A DNA stretch of 64,000 bases from Paraburkholderia sp. PGU19 (GCF_013426915.1 NZ_AP023179.1:372001-436000), one strand, 5' to 3'; shown: positions 46,501 to 55,148, counted from the first letter of the stretch. Made by a program: numbers and translations. Notes: generated by a model from the letters alone, not told the origin.

Positions 46501-48002
46501 TCGAGGAGAGCGAGGCGGGACAAATGGTCGAGATGAGTGTCGTCGATACGGGTATTGGTATCGCGCCTGAAGTCCAGGCTCGCCTGTTCGAACCGTTCGT
46601 GCAGGCGGAATCGTCGACCACCCGGCGCTTCGGCGGCACGGGCCTGGGGCTGACGATCTGCCGCAAACTGATCGCGTTGATGGGCGGCACGCTGTCGTTG
46701 TCGAGCACGCCTGGCGAAGGCACGCACATGACGCTGCGTTTGCGGATGCCGCTCGAAATGCAGCAATACACGGCGGGCGGACTGCGCGGCAGACGCGGCG
46801 TCGTCGCGACGCCGGATGCGTGCGTCGCGCGGGCACTGGCGCACTTCGGCGCGGCGCTCGTTATCGAACTGCGTTGTGCCGGTGCCGACCTTGCCGAACT
46901 GCGTGATCCGCAAGCGTTGCGAGGTGTGGACCTCGTGTTCGTCGGCGACGGCGTCGATCTGCCGGCAGCCGTCGCGCAGTCCGGCGCGAAAATCATCAGC
47001 CTGACCGAGAAGCCGAAGCCGACGGGCTATCGGATCGTCGACAACGCCGTGCGTGTGAGCATCAACCCGATCTCGTGGCGCGGCTTGAGCGCGGCGTGCG
47101 CGGCCGCGTTGACGGGCCTTTCGCCGACACCTGCCCGTCATCCCGGCGCAGCCGAAGCCGCCGCCGCGCCGCCGGATCGGGAGCGCGCGATTGCGAGCGG
47201 GCGCCTCGTGCTCGTCGCCGAAGATCATCCCGTGAATCAGGAACTGATCCGTCATCAACTGGCGCTGCTTGGTTTCGCGTGCGATGTCGTCAATGACGGC
47301 GCCGAGGCAGTCGAAGCACTCCATGCGACACCGTACGGCTTCCTGATTACCGACTGTCACATGCCCACTATGTCCGGCTACGAACTGGCGCGATCCGTGC
47401 GCGAAAGCGAGCGACTGACGGGCGCGCACCTGCCGATACTCGGGATCACCGCGAACACCGCGAACACCGCGCCCGAAGATCTGAAGGCATGTCGCGAGGC
47501 CGGCATGGACGATTGCCTCGTCAAACCGACGCGCCTCGCCACCTTGCGTGACTATCTGAGCCGGTGGTTCGGCGCGGACAGCGCGCGGCCCGCTGCGCAA
47601 GGTGACGCGACGGCTGCTGTCGTCGCGGATGCGGGACCTGAAAACGTCGGCAGCATCGCATTCGTTCCCGTCGATCTCAGCCAGTTGACGCAGATCTGGG
47701 GCAGTGAATCGACGGTCAAGTCGCTGCTCGATGCATTCGTGTCGGCCGTGCGCGACGATCTGCGCGCGTTGCCGCCGCTGCTGAACGAACTCGATGTCCC
47801 GGCCTTGCGTCAATGGCATCATCGCGTCGCTGGCGCGGTGGGTGTGTTGCAGTATCCGCCGCTGCTCGGCGCGCTCGAACAGTACCGGCGGCAATTGACC
47901 TCGACGCCGTCGGAAACGCTGCGCAGCGAGGGCATTGCGCTCGTGCGCACGTGCAATACGATGCTCGACGGCATCGAAGAGCAGGCGGCGCTGCTCGCCT
48001 GA
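43542..48002 (+). CDS. BvgS/EvgS-type unorthodox hybrid sensor histidine kinase
   Basis: The 1486-residue protein has a signal/anchor segment (about 20-42), two tandem periplasmic SBP_bac_3 venus-flytrap domains (about 57-285 and 298-525) and one TM helix at about 532-556. PAS-like domains follow at about 585-690 and 710-840. The HisKA domain has His853 in MMSHEIRTP, followed by the HATPase (DTGIGIAP, then GGTGLGL). A receiver has Asp1271 (LITDCHMP) and an Hpt domain has His1427 (WHHRVAGAVG). This is the full BvgS phosphorelay: His-Asp-His then an external regulator. The three LuxR-type regulators upstream are the obvious partners. Confidence 0.95.
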   Translation: MYRSRISAHSRVHSTHRAWLIGVRLALKASLALLLILLSGQQVHAALGARPQAFPPKLTVGVLASGWSPFEMFQEGRFTGLSVDYLRAVVGPDVEITTKSYTDLNQLLAAACANRVDVLMSIARTPDREHCLSFSVPYFRGSTSVVTRASNAMGEAQVQSARVAIERGFALGAVLRERFPRARIDSFADTLAALRAIKRGDDDAYFGFTPAVRHYLADPEFRDLSIAFEETGQASEMRFAVPAGKSDLRDKLDRGLSALRPDDEAAIRARWIGGSFEARSAPAVSNLVLSREEQAWLRSLPPLSVGFDADWAPFSTLDDLGRPSGIAADYLDYLGRTLGLSFHRAPAKDWTTTIAGFNRGNVALLATATRNDPQLEHATFTRAYETYPLVIVAREAEPAARSLSDFAARRIVVSMHSQGALPFELYGVAATHATVAPSLDAALKLLAAGGADTLVGNVAEIDAALTREYAGVLKVVSVVREPDPVGFAVRDDLAPLAGLIDRALLAMPASERQRIRQKWVTGDPPPQGGWSVTALRLLPVLIGIGVVLLLTLRAYVLLQREVGRRERTERELESQLNFQQTMMEMVPYPLVAKDLQGRYIGVNRAYEQATGLRREAVIGRTSTDVHAWGENNSLRLEQLTREALQSGTATQIELEFEDSQYDSRHGLFCVCVCNGVDGTPLCVLGTLVDITDIRRAEMLASETQRRLVDVTSSLPAVVFQLRRGLDGQYTFPYVGGDTKQLLGYDSTVLMRRATLNFGSICADDRPGVVAALERSAAMSEPLHLEFRIDGPGEQRWVRAELVPRREPSDATVWSGYWVDASIERLRADELARARDLAQAASRAKDDFLAMMSHEIRTPMNGVLGLVEVLERTRLDADQGEMLGMIHESAGALLQILDDLLDYSKIEAGRLTIESEPIDLRDLVDTAVGLLAGRAHEKGLKVRVDIDPQVAATLRGDSVRLRQILFNLLGNAIKFTPQGEVDVNVKVVEESEAGQMVEMSVVDTGIGIAPEVQARLFEPFVQAESSTTRRFGGTGLGLTICRKLIALMGGTLSLSSTPGEGTHMTLRLRMPLEMQQYTAGGLRGRRGVVATPDACVARALAHFGAALVIELRCAGADLAELRDPQALRGVDLVFVGDGVDLPAAVAQSGAKIISLTEKPKPTGYRIVDNAVRVSINPISWRGLSAACAAALTGLSPTPARHPGAAEAAAAPPDRERAIASGRLVLVAEDHPVNQELIRHQLALLGFACDVVNDGAEAVEALHATPYGFLITDCHMPTMSGYELARSVRESERLTGAHLPILGITANTANTAPEDLKACREAGMDDCLVKPTRLATLRDYLSRWFGADSARPAAQGDATAAVVADAGPENVGSIAFVPVDLSQLTQIWGSESTVKSLLDAFVSAVRDDLRALPPLLNELDVPALRQWHHRVAGAVGVLQYPPLLGALEQYRRQLTSTPSETLRSEGIALVRTCNTMLDGIEEQAALLA

Positions 48003-48165
48003 CATCCCGCTCCTTCACCTGCTTCGCAACGCTTTGCACCGCTGCGCGTGCGTCACGCGCAGCGCTCCGAATTGCACTAGTATGTGCTGGCGCATCAGAA
48101 GGCGTCCGTTCACGCACTGCGCGTGAAGCGACGCCGATCCTGAGCGCAAAGACCCGGAGAGAACG

Positions 48166-48600
48166 ATGATTACAATTCAAAAGCTGAGCATGGTTGCTGT
48201 CTTGTGGGCGCTGGCGTCGGGTGTGGCACTGGCGGATACGGTGGAATTGAAGGCCGACCTCGAACCGTCGAGTGAAGTGCCCCCGCGCGTGAGTCACGGA
48301 CATGGCGCACTGAACGCCACGTTCGATACTTCGACGAAAACACTCAATTGGACAGCGACTTACGAGAGCCTGTCGGGTCCCGTGACGATGGCGCACTTCC
48401 ACGGTCCTGCGCCCGTCGGGCAGAACGCCAAGGTGCAGGTGCCCATCGACAAGAACGCGCTGGCCAGTCCGATCAAAGGCTCGGCAACGCTGACGGAGCA
48501 ACAGGTCACCGACCTGATGGGCGGTCAGTGGTACTTCAACGTTCACACCGCGCAGAATCCAACGGGTGAAATTCGCGGCCAGGTGATGCCGGCGAATTAA
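48166..48600 (+). CDS. CHRD-domain exported protein
   Basis: The 144-residue protein has a signal peptide (KLSMVAVLWALASGVALA) and a CHRD domain (PF07452): it contains LKADLEPSSEVPP, WTATYESLSGPVTMAHFHGP and WYFNVHTAQNPTGEIRGQV. CHRD proteins are extracellular or periplasmic beta-proteins related to chordin repeats; their bacterial role is unknown. It is 163 nt downstream of the hybrid kinase and followed by a strong terminator. Confidence 0.9.
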   Translation: MITIQKLSMVAVLWALASGVALADTVELKADLEPSSEVPPRVSHGHGALNATFDTSTKTLNWTATYESLSGPVTMAHFHGPAPVGQNAKVQVPIDKNALASPIKGSATLTEQQVTDLMGGQWYFNVHTAQNPTGEIRGQVMPAN

Positions 48601-48622
48601 ACGAAGCACGCAATCGAACACG

Positions 48623-48666
48623 ATGGCCGGAACCGTCAGCGGCGGTTCCGGCCATTTTTCTTTTCA
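48623..48666 (+). terminator. Rho-independent terminator after the CHRD gene
   Basis: ATGGCCGGAACC pairs perfectly with GGTTCCGGCCAT around a 9-nt loop, followed by TTTTCTTTT, 22 nt after the stop. Confidence 0.9.
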
Positions 48667-48736
48667 AACGGTGCGCGCCTGCCCACGCGGCCAATAGAAG
48701 CCGCCTTCGATTGAAGCGCGTCGAAAGCCACGTACC

Positions 48737-49720
48737 ATGGCGATTCAACCCGCGATGGAGAGTGCCCCGATGAGTTGGCAAAGCGCCCTGGCATGCTGGT
48801 TCCTGCGCCGTCAGTTTCATCCGCAGACGCGGCATCCGACGATCAGCGCCGAACGCGCGCGCCGCATGACAGCGAAGCGCGCGTACACGCCGCGCGTGCC
48901 ATCGGGCTGGACGCTGGATGAACGCTATGGCGAGCACGACTGGCCGTTGCGCGGCGAATGGCTGACGCGCGTCGACGGCACGCATACGGCGACGATCCTC
49001 TATTTGCATGGCGGCGGCTATTACTTCTGTTCGCCGCAGACGCATCGTGCAGCGTCCTTTGGTCTTGCATCGCGCAGCGGCGCGCGCGTGTTCTCGCTCG
49101 ATTACCGGCTCGCGCCCGAAAACCCGTTTCCCGCCGCGCTCGACGATGCATTGGCCGCGTACCGTCGCCTGCTCGAAGACGGCACGAAGCCTCACTCGAT
49201 CGTGATCGCAGGCGATTCGGCGGGCGGCGGGCTCGCGCTCGCGACGCTCGTCGCGTTGCACGATGCGGGTGAGCCGTTACCGGGAGGCGCGATCCTGTTT
49301 TCGCCGTGGACCGATCTCGCGGCAACGGGCGCGTCGCTGCAAACCAACGACGGCATCGATCCGATGTTTCACGGTCCTTCCATCGCGCGGGCGGCGAGGC
49401 TTTATCTCGGCGACACGCCGGCTACGCACCCGTACGCATCGCCGCTCTACGCGGACCTGAGGGGCCTGCCGCCGCTCTTCATGCAGGTGAGCAGCACGGA
49501 AGTCCTGCTCGACGATTCGCGCCGCGTCGCGGACAAGGCGCGCGCAGCGGGCGTCGATATCGACTTCGAGATCTGGCGCAAGATGCCGCACGTATGGCAG
49601 CTCTGGGCGCCGTTCATTCCCGAGGCGCGCCGCGCGCTCGATCTCGCCGCGCGCTTCGTCGCACGCGTGACGAGCGAGCCGCGCGACGTTCATCCCGCGA
49701 GCGAAAGGTCGATCGCCTGA
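48737..49720 (+). CDS. Alpha/beta hydrolase of the HSL (esterase/lipase) family
   Basis: The 327-residue cytoplasmic protein has the oxyanion-hole motif HGGGYYF at 91-97, nucleophile Ser161 in GDSAGGG, and a C-terminal His in PHVWQLW; the catalytic Asp lies in EVLLDDSRR. This is the hormone-sensitive-lipase (family IV) type. Substrates are usually short acyl esters. Its 3' end overlaps the convergent EcsC gene by 31 nt. Confidence 0.92.
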   Translation: MAIQPAMESAPMSWQSALACWFLRRQFHPQTRHPTISAERARRMTAKRAYTPRVPSGWTLDERYGEHDWPLRGEWLTRVDGTHTATILYLHGGGYYFCSPQTHRAASFGLASRSGARVFSLDYRLAPENPFPAALDDALAAYRRLLEDGTKPHSIVIAGDSAGGGLALATLVALHDAGEPLPGGAILFSPWTDLAATGASLQTNDGIDPMFHGPSIARAARLYLGDTPATHPYASPLYADLRGLPPLFMQVSSTEVLLDDSRRVADKARAAGVDIDFEIWRKMPHVWQLWAPFIPEARRALDLAARFVARVTSEPRDVHPASERSIA

Positions 49721-50532
49721 TACGCGTCCTGCACGGCCTCGGTGCCGTACTGGCGTTCGAGCCGGCGCACGGTGAAGTGGCCGTGCGCGACCTGCTGGAA
49801 ATGGTCGATGAACACGGTATTGACCATCGCGCCGAGCACCGCGCCGATCGCCGGAATCGACTTCGCGGCAATTTGCTCGCTCACCTGCACTGAGAAGCGC
49901 GCCGCGATCGTGTTCAACAGACGCAGCAGCGCCGCGGAGCCATGCGTCGTAAAACCCTTGGTCGCGATCTCCGACGACGCCTTCGACACCGCCTGCGCCA
50001 ACGCGCCTCGCATGATGAAGTAGCCGTAATCGGCGTCGTCGTCGGCTTTCGATGTGCCGCCCATGCCGAGCACCGTCAGACACTGCAGTTGCGTATCGAC
50101 GGAAGTCAGATCCTCGCCCTCGCTGCGCGCGATATCGCAGATCGAGCGGAACATCAGCGTGGTCGTGACGGGCAGCTCGACGGGCAACGCGAACAGCCCG
50201 AATGCGCCGCCCGCCGCGCCCGTCGTCGCGACCGCGAACTTGTGCAGCAGATTGCTCGGCCGGTCGCTGACGCCGAGCGGCGCGCCGGCCATCGGACGCC
50301 CGAGCGTGCGCAGCGCGATCTGCAGACATTTGCGCAATGCGAGTTGCGTCGCGTCGTTGACCTTGTCGCTGGCGATCGACGGCATGCGCGAAATCAGCTT
50401 TTCCATCGGCGAGCCGACGATGCTGGCGAGCTTCATCGTCAGCGCCGGGCTTTCGAGCTCGTGCTTGGCGCGGCGCAGGGCCGCGAGATCGTCCGCCGAA
50501 AGCGGCGCGGCGGCGAGCATAGTCGGTTCCAT
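49690..50532 (-). CDS. EcsC-family protein
   Basis: The 280-residue protein from the ATG at 50532 has GGGAG upstream (the frame is open to 50628 without family-like sequence). It matches the EcsC family (PF12787): alternating hydrophobic helices with GAAGGAFGLFALPVELPVTT and RSICDIARSEGEDL. In Bacillus, EcsC is linked to an ABC transporter; here no such partner is adjacent, and the role is unknown. Its last 31 nt are shared, on the opposite strand, with the esterase. Confidence 0.88.
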   Translation of the reverse strand: MEPTMLAAAPLSADDLAALRRAKHELESPALTMKLASIVGSPMEKLISRMPSIASDKVNDATQLALRKCLQIALRTLGRPMAGAPLGVSDRPSNLLHKFAVATTGAAGGAFGLFALPVELPVTTTLMFRSICDIARSEGEDLTSVDTQLQCLTVLGMGGTSKADDDADYGYFIMRGALAQAVSKASSEIATKGFTTHGSAALLRLLNTIAARFSVQVSEQIAAKSIPAIGAVLGAMVNTVFIDHFQQVAHGHFTVRRLERQYGTEAVQDAYQAIDLSLAG

Positions 50533-50674
50533 GAATCTCCCTGATTTTCGGAATTTTTCGAAGCGTCGAATGAAACGGGTCGGATGAAACGACGCAATCG
50601 ACGCACCCGGATTAGAGCCATTCAGCATGCTATGATTCCGTATCGTTGACGCGTCAACTGTTGTTCGATCAAAA

Positions 50675-52270
50675 ATGGCCGTGCATACCGCCGCCCACCA
50701 TTCGAGTGGGCAAGTTTTACCGTTCCGGGAGTCGCTACTGGCGATGCTCGGCGTCTCTTTCGTCTCGATGCTCGTCGCGCTCGATCAGACCGTGGTCGGC
50801 ACCGCGCTGCCGACCATCGTGGCGGATCTCAAAGGCTTCGAACTGTACGCGTGGGTCGCGACGTCGTATCTGCTGACGTCGGTGATCACCGTGCCGATCT
50901 TCGGGCGCCTCGGCGATTACTACGGGCGCAAGCCGTTCGTCATCGCGTCGATCGTCGTATTCACCGGCGCATCCGTGCTGTGCGGCGCGGCCAACAACAT
51001 GCTGTTTCTGGTGATCGCGCGCGGCTTGCAGGGCATCGGCGGCGGCATGCTGGTCGGCACCGCGTTCGCCTGCATCCCTGACCTGTTTCCCGACTCCGTG
51101 GTCCGGCTGCGCTGGCAGGTACTGATGAGCACGGCGTTCGGCATTGCGAATGCCATCGGTCCGTCGCTCGGCGGCTTTCTCACGCAGTATTACGGCTGGC
51201 GCTCGGTGTTTTACGTGAATTTGCCCGTCGGCCTGCTGTCGCTGTTTTTCGTATGGCGCTATCTGCCGCATTTGCGGCATGTCGTCCACGAAGGCAAGAT
51301 GCGGCTCGACTGGCCGGGCGCGGTGCTGATCGCGCTGTCGCTCGGCAGCTTGCAGATGTTCGTCGAATTGCTGCCGAAGCACGGCGTCACGGCTTCGGCG
51401 CTTGCGTTGCTGGTCGTGAGCGTCGCGTGTGCGATTGCGCTGTGGAAGTGGGAAAAGCGCTTCCCGCAAGCGATCCTTCCCATCGACATGTTCCGCAACA
51501 AGAGCCTGTCCGCGCTGTTCGTGCTGGCCGTGCTCGGCGGTTTCGCGATGTTCTCGCTGCTGTTCTACGCGCCGCTGCTGTTTCAGGGCGGCTTCGGCAT
51601 GACGCCGAACGAGGCGGGTCTCGTGATCACGCCGCTCGTCGTGTTCATCACGATCGGCAGCATTGCGAATGGGCGCATCGTGTCGCGCGTGCCGAATCCG
51701 AATGTGATGCTGTTCATCGGCTTCGCGCTGTTCGCGGCGGCGTCGCTCGGCATGGTGATCGCGACGCACACGATGCCCCACTGGCTGCTGATGCTGTTCA
51801 TGACCTTCGGCGGCCTCGGCCTCGGCTTCGTGCTGCCGAATCTAACGGTGTTCGCGCAGCAGACGGCGGGTCGCGAGCATCTCGGCATCGCGACGGCGCT
51901 GCTGCAATCGCTGCGTATGATCGGCGGGATGATCGGCACGGCGCTGACGGGCACGCTCGTCACGCACATGTATGCGAGCGGCGTGCGCAGCGCGCTCGAT
52001 GGCGATCGGGCAAGCCAATGGTTCGCCGATCTCGGCGATCCGCAGATCCTCGTGAATCGCGACGCGCAGCACACGCTTTTGAGCGAACTCGCGAAGGCAG
52101 GGCACAATGGCGCCGTGCTGCTGGAGTCGGCGCGCGAATCGCTGGTGGGCGCGATCCATATCGGCTTGATGCTCGGCGCGCTGGTGTCGCTGTTCGCGAT
52201 CTGGCAGAGCCGGCGCGTGCCGCCCGTCAAGCTGCGCAAGCAGATCGAGCCGGTCATCCACGCGGATTGA
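50675..52270 (+). CDS. DHA2-family MFS multidrug efflux transporter (14 TM)
   Basis: The 531-residue protein has 14 predicted helices and DHA2 motifs: LDQTVVGTALPTIVADL in TM1 and GRLGDYYGRKPFVIAS between TM2 and TM3. It is similar to EmrB/QacA-type proton-coupled drug exporters. A MarR regulator follows 35 nt later on the same strand, a typical efflux-regulator pair. No EmrA-like membrane fusion protein is adjacent, so the pump probably works without one. Confidence 0.93.
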   Translation: MAVHTAAHHSSGQVLPFRESLLAMLGVSFVSMLVALDQTVVGTALPTIVADLKGFELYAWVATSYLLTSVITVPIFGRLGDYYGRKPFVIASIVVFTGASVLCGAANNMLFLVIARGLQGIGGGMLVGTAFACIPDLFPDSVVRLRWQVLMSTAFGIANAIGPSLGGFLTQYYGWRSVFYVNLPVGLLSLFFVWRYLPHLRHVVHEGKMRLDWPGAVLIALSLGSLQMFVELLPKHGVTASALALLVVSVACAIALWKWEKRFPQAILPIDMFRNKSLSALFVLAVLGGFAMFSLLFYAPLLFQGGFGMTPNEAGLVITPLVVFITIGSIANGRIVSRVPNPNVMLFIGFALFAAASLGMVIATHTMPHWLLMLFMTFGGLGLGFVLPNLTVFAQQTAGREHLGIATALLQSLRMIGGMIGTALTGTLVTHMYASGVRSALDGDRASQWFADLGDPQILVNRDAQHTLLSELAKAGHNGAVLLESARESLVGAIHIGLMLGALVSLFAIWQSRRVPPVKLRKQIEPVIHAD

Positions 52271-52305
52271 CGGGAATGTAAGCGTTTTTGAATCGAAGAT
52301 AGATC

Positions 52306-52770
52306 ATGGAAGAACAGGACCGCGTCGCTATCCTGCATCAGTTTGGACGCACGTATCGCGCGTTCATGTCGGCGTTCGAAGGGCGCGTCGGGCATCCGAT
52401 GCCGCGCTGGCGCATTCTGCTCGCGTTGTACGAGCAGGCGGGCGAGTCGTCGCAGAAGAAGCTGGTCGAACGCTTGCGCATCGATCCGGGCGCGCTGACG
52501 CGACAGCTGAAGTCGCTCGAAGCGATGGGCTGGATCTCGCGCAGCATGGACGAGCGCGACAACCGCATCACGAACGTGAAGCTCACGGCGGAGGGGCTCG
52601 CCGCGATCGAAACGAGCCTGCCGAACCGCAATGCGTTTCTGCACGACACGATGGCCGCGTTGCCCGACGATGTGCTCGCCGCCCTGTCGAGCGCGCTGAC
52701 GATGCTCGAGGCGCGCATCGTCGAAGTAGCCGCGGCGGCGGACGCTGAAGCCGCGCAAGCCGGGCGCTGA
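52306..52770 (+). CDS. MarR-family transcriptional regulator
   Basis: The 154-residue winged-helix protein has the recognition-helix region IDPGALTRQLKSLEAMGWIS and wing RSMDERDNRITNVKLTAEG, both typical of MarR. It probably represses its own operon with the upstream DHA2 pump and responds to a small aromatic ligand, by analogy to MarR/EmrR. No clear operator dyad was located. Confidence 0.92.
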   Translation: MEEQDRVAILHQFGRTYRAFMSAFEGRVGHPMPRWRILLALYEQAGESSQKKLVERLRIDPGALTRQLKSLEAMGWISRSMDERDNRITNVKLTAEGLAAIETSLPNRNAFLHDTMAALPDDVLAALSSALTMLEARIVEVAAAADAEAAQAGR

Positions 52771-52793
52771 GCCGATAATCGATCAATAAAAAA

Positions 52794-52821
52794 CGGCGCT
52801 GTGTCGTGAGACGCAGCGCCG
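52794..52821. terminator. Bidirectional terminator between MarR gene and DSD1-type gene
   Basis: CGGCGCTGTGTC-GTGA-GACGCAGCGCCG pairs over 12 bp with one G-T. On the minus strand it is followed by TTTTTTATTG; on the plus strand by CTTTG. It lies between two convergent stops. Confidence 0.8.
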
Positions 52822-52838
52822 CTTTGATCGAAGAACAA

Positions 52839-54116
52839 TCAGAAGAACGTTTCGATCACTTCCGTCACGCGATACGACGGATCGAGCACGAGCACCTGCC
52901 GCCACTTGTCGAACGTCAGGCACGGATGCGAGATATCGAACGCGATCATGTCGCCGACTTTCAGATCGGCGCCTGCGGGAATCCGTAGATAGGCGTGCTG
53001 ATCCATCAAGCCGAAAATTTCCCAGCCATCATCGGCGGTGACATCGCGCGGCGCCTGCGTGCCCGGACGATAATGCTTCGCGGGTTCCGGATAGCCGGCG
53101 TCGAATGCCGAGTCACGCTTGCCGAGGCCGATGATCGCGCGATCCGGTTCGGGAATGGACTGCACATACGCCCACAGATGCAGCGCGGGCAACAGCCCTT
53201 CGCCCATGCGCTTTGCAACAGGATTGCGCTTGAAGATATCCGTCTGCGCCTTGCGATAAATGCCGACGTCATGCGTCAGATAGCAGCCCGGACGCAGCAC
53301 GATCTCGATGCGGTCTTTGCGCGACGCCTTCGAGAACTCTTCCGCGACGACGTCGTACCATGCCGAGCCTGCGCCCGACAGCACAGCTGGCGTGCGCGCG
53401 AAGCGGCCCTGGTCCGACAGTTCGAGCGTGAGCTTCACCGCGCTGCGCAGGAAGTCGCGCACTTCCTGTTCTTCCTTCAACACGCCTTCATACAGCTCGA
53501 TGCCCGCGAGCTTCAACGAATCCGGGTAACGCGCGATCGCGTCGAGCACGGCATGGGTTTGCGCGTCGTCGCGCACGCCTGTGCGGCCGCCCGGCACGCC
53601 CAGTTCGACCAGCACCTGCAACTGCTTTTTCACCGAGCCAAAGAACTTGCCAAGCTGCTCGACGCCTTCGACGGAATCCACCAGACAGAAGAACTCGAAG
53701 TCCGGATCGCTGAGCAGTTCCGCGATCATCAGCATGTTGCGTTTGCCGACCAGCTGGTTCGCCATCAACACGCGCGATACGCCGCCGTGATACGCGGCGC
53801 GCACCTGATGCGCCGTCGCAAGCGTGATGCCCCACGCGCCCGTTTCGATCTGGCGGCGGAACAGTTGCGGCGCCATCGTCGTCTTGCCGTGCGGCGCAAG
53901 CTTCACGCCGTACTCGGCGACGAACGTCTGCATCCACTTCAGGTTGTGCTCGATACGGTCCGCATACAGAACGGCGGCGGGCAGGCTCACGTCCTCGTCG
54001 AGCAGATTCCATTCGAGACGCGCCGCGTCCGTCAGTTGGATGCTCGTGCCCGGCACGTTGCCCAAGCCCTTGCTATAAGGGTCGATCGTGGCTCCCTGAT
54101 AGTTTGTAACTTTCAT
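52839..54116 (-). CDS. DSD1-type PLP enzyme (D-serine dehydratase-like / amino acid deaminase)
   Basis: The 425-residue protein from the ATG at 54116 has AGGA upstream. It is a fold-type III (alanine-racemase-like) PLP enzyme: Lys78 in APHGKTTMAP is the Schiff-base lysine, and a C-terminal HPC motif (SHPCLTFDKW) fits the zinc site of DSD1/D-threonine aldolase relatives. These enzymes deaminate D-serine-like or cleave D-threonine-like amino acids. It is divergent from an RpiR regulator with a D-aminoacylase and a RidA gene downstream of that, consistent with D-amino-acid catabolism. Confidence 0.88.
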   Translation of the reverse strand: MKVTNYQGATIDPYSKGLGNVPGTSIQLTDAARLEWNLLDEDVSLPAAVLYADRIEHNLKWMQTFVAEYGVKLAPHGKTTMAPQLFRRQIETGAWGITLATAHQVRAAYHGGVSRVLMANQLVGKRNMLMIAELLSDPDFEFFCLVDSVEGVEQLGKFFGSVKKQLQVLVELGVPGGRTGVRDDAQTHAVLDAIARYPDSLKLAGIELYEGVLKEEQEVRDFLRSAVKLTLELSDQGRFARTPAVLSGAGSAWYDVVAEEFSKASRKDRIEIVLRPGCYLTHDVGIYRKAQTDIFKRNPVAKRMGEGLLPALHLWAYVQSIPEPDRAIIGLGKRDSAFDAGYPEPAKHYRPGTQAPRDVTADDGWEIFGLMDQHAYLRIPAGADLKVGDMIAFDISHPCLTFDKWRQVLVLDPSYRVTEVIETFF

Positions 54117-54157
54117 GTCATCCTGCTCCATCGGCCAGTTAAATCGAATCGAAGTTG

Positions 54158-54179
54158 ACTTTCGTATGTTACCGAAAGT
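54158..54179. promoter_or_regulatory. Candidate RpiR operator
   Basis: ACTTTCG-N8-CGAAAGT is a perfect 7-bp dyad in the spacer between the DSD1-type gene and the divergent RpiR gene. It lies about 42 nt from the first and, depending on the chosen start, 4-79 nt from the second. RpiR-type operators often have GAAA/TTTC arms. Confidence 0.6.
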
Positions 54180-54257
54180 ACGATGTTTGATGAAATGTTA
54201 TTTAGTACCACGCGTGCGTCGAGCAATGTTACCGGCGGCGCGTGGCGCTTGCGAGCC

Positions 54258-55148
54258 ATGAATTCCACTGCCGAACCCGTTGCTTTCGACATTGTCGCCC
54301 GCATTGCAGAATGTGCGCCTGAACTGCGTTCGGCCGAGCGCAAGGTCGCGGCGTTGATTCTCGACGATCTGACGGGCGCGTCGCGCGCGAGCATCGGCGC
54401 GTTGGCCGAGCGGGCGCAAGTGAGCGTCGCGACGGTCACGCGCTTTGCGAAAGCGGTCGGCTGCCGTGACGTGCGAGAACTGAAGCTGCGGCTCGCGCAG
54501 GCGGCTGCTGTCGGTCAGCGGTTCCTGCAGCCGGGCGCGCAGGCCGACACGCCCGAGCCATTGGCGACGCGCGTGTTCGACGAGTTGCAGACGGCGCTCA
54601 CGCACAATCATCAGTTGCTGTGTCAGGCGCCTGTGGCGCAGGCCGCCGCTGCGTTGCGCGAAGCGCGCATGATCTACGTTTTCGGCATGGGTGGCGGCTC
54701 GACGGCGCTTGCCGATGAAATGCGCTTTCGGCTCGTGCGACTGGGGCGGCCCGTTGCGACGTATCAGGACGGTTTGCTGCAGCGCATGGTTGCATCGACT
54801 GTCTCGCGCGATACCGTGGTGATCGCGCTTTCGACGACAGGGCGCGTGCCGGAAATGGTCGACAGCTGCAAGATCGCGCGCGGCTATGGCGCGACGCTCA
54901 TTACGGTGACGGCTCCCGCGTCACCGCTTGCGAAGATGGCCGACTGGGTGATTCCCATCGTCGCGTTCGAAACCGATTTCATCTACAAGCCGTCGTCGTC
55001 GCGCTACGCGATGATGATGGCGCTCGACGTGCTCGTCACCGAACTGGCCGTGAGCCTCGGCGACGAGAGCCGCGAACTGCTGCGCCGCATGAAGCATGCG
55101 CTCGACGCGCATCGCGGCGGCGGCGACCGACAACCGCTAGGAGACTGA
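54258..55148 (+). CDS. RpiR/MurR-family transcriptional regulator (HTH + SIS)
   Basis: The protein is 296 residues from the ATG at 54258 (MNSTAEPVAFDIVARIAECA); an ATG at 54183 would add 25 poorly conserved residues and abut the operator dyad. The N-terminal HTH_6 domain (LAERAQVSVATVTRFAKAVG) is followed by a SIS domain (YVFGMGGGSTALADEMRFRL). The SIS domain would bind a phosphosugar or related ligand. It is divergent from the DSD1-type gene and 3 nt upstream of the D-aminoacylase, so it likely controls this module. Confidence 0.9.
   Translation: MNSTAEPVAFDIVARIAECAPELRSAERKVAALILDDLTGASRASIGALAERAQVSVATVTRFAKAVGCRDVRELKLRLAQAAAVGQRFLQPGAQADTPEPLATRVFDELQTALTHNHQLLCQAPVAQAAAALREARMIYVFGMGGGSTALADEMRFRLVRLGRPVATYQDGLLQRMVASTVSRDTVVIALSTTGRVPEMVDSCKIARGYGATLITVTAPASPLAKMADWVIPIVAFETDFIYKPSSSRYAMMMALDVLVTELAVSLGDESRELLRRMKHALDAHRGGGDRQPLGD

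Noticed and set aside
43938..48005. Antisense open frame of 1355 codons opposite the hybrid kinase gene
   Set aside because: Its length comes from the GC-rich codon bias of the sense gene. The product is Arg/His/Asp/Gln-rich with no domain or membrane pattern, and the sense gene has complete, ordered domains.
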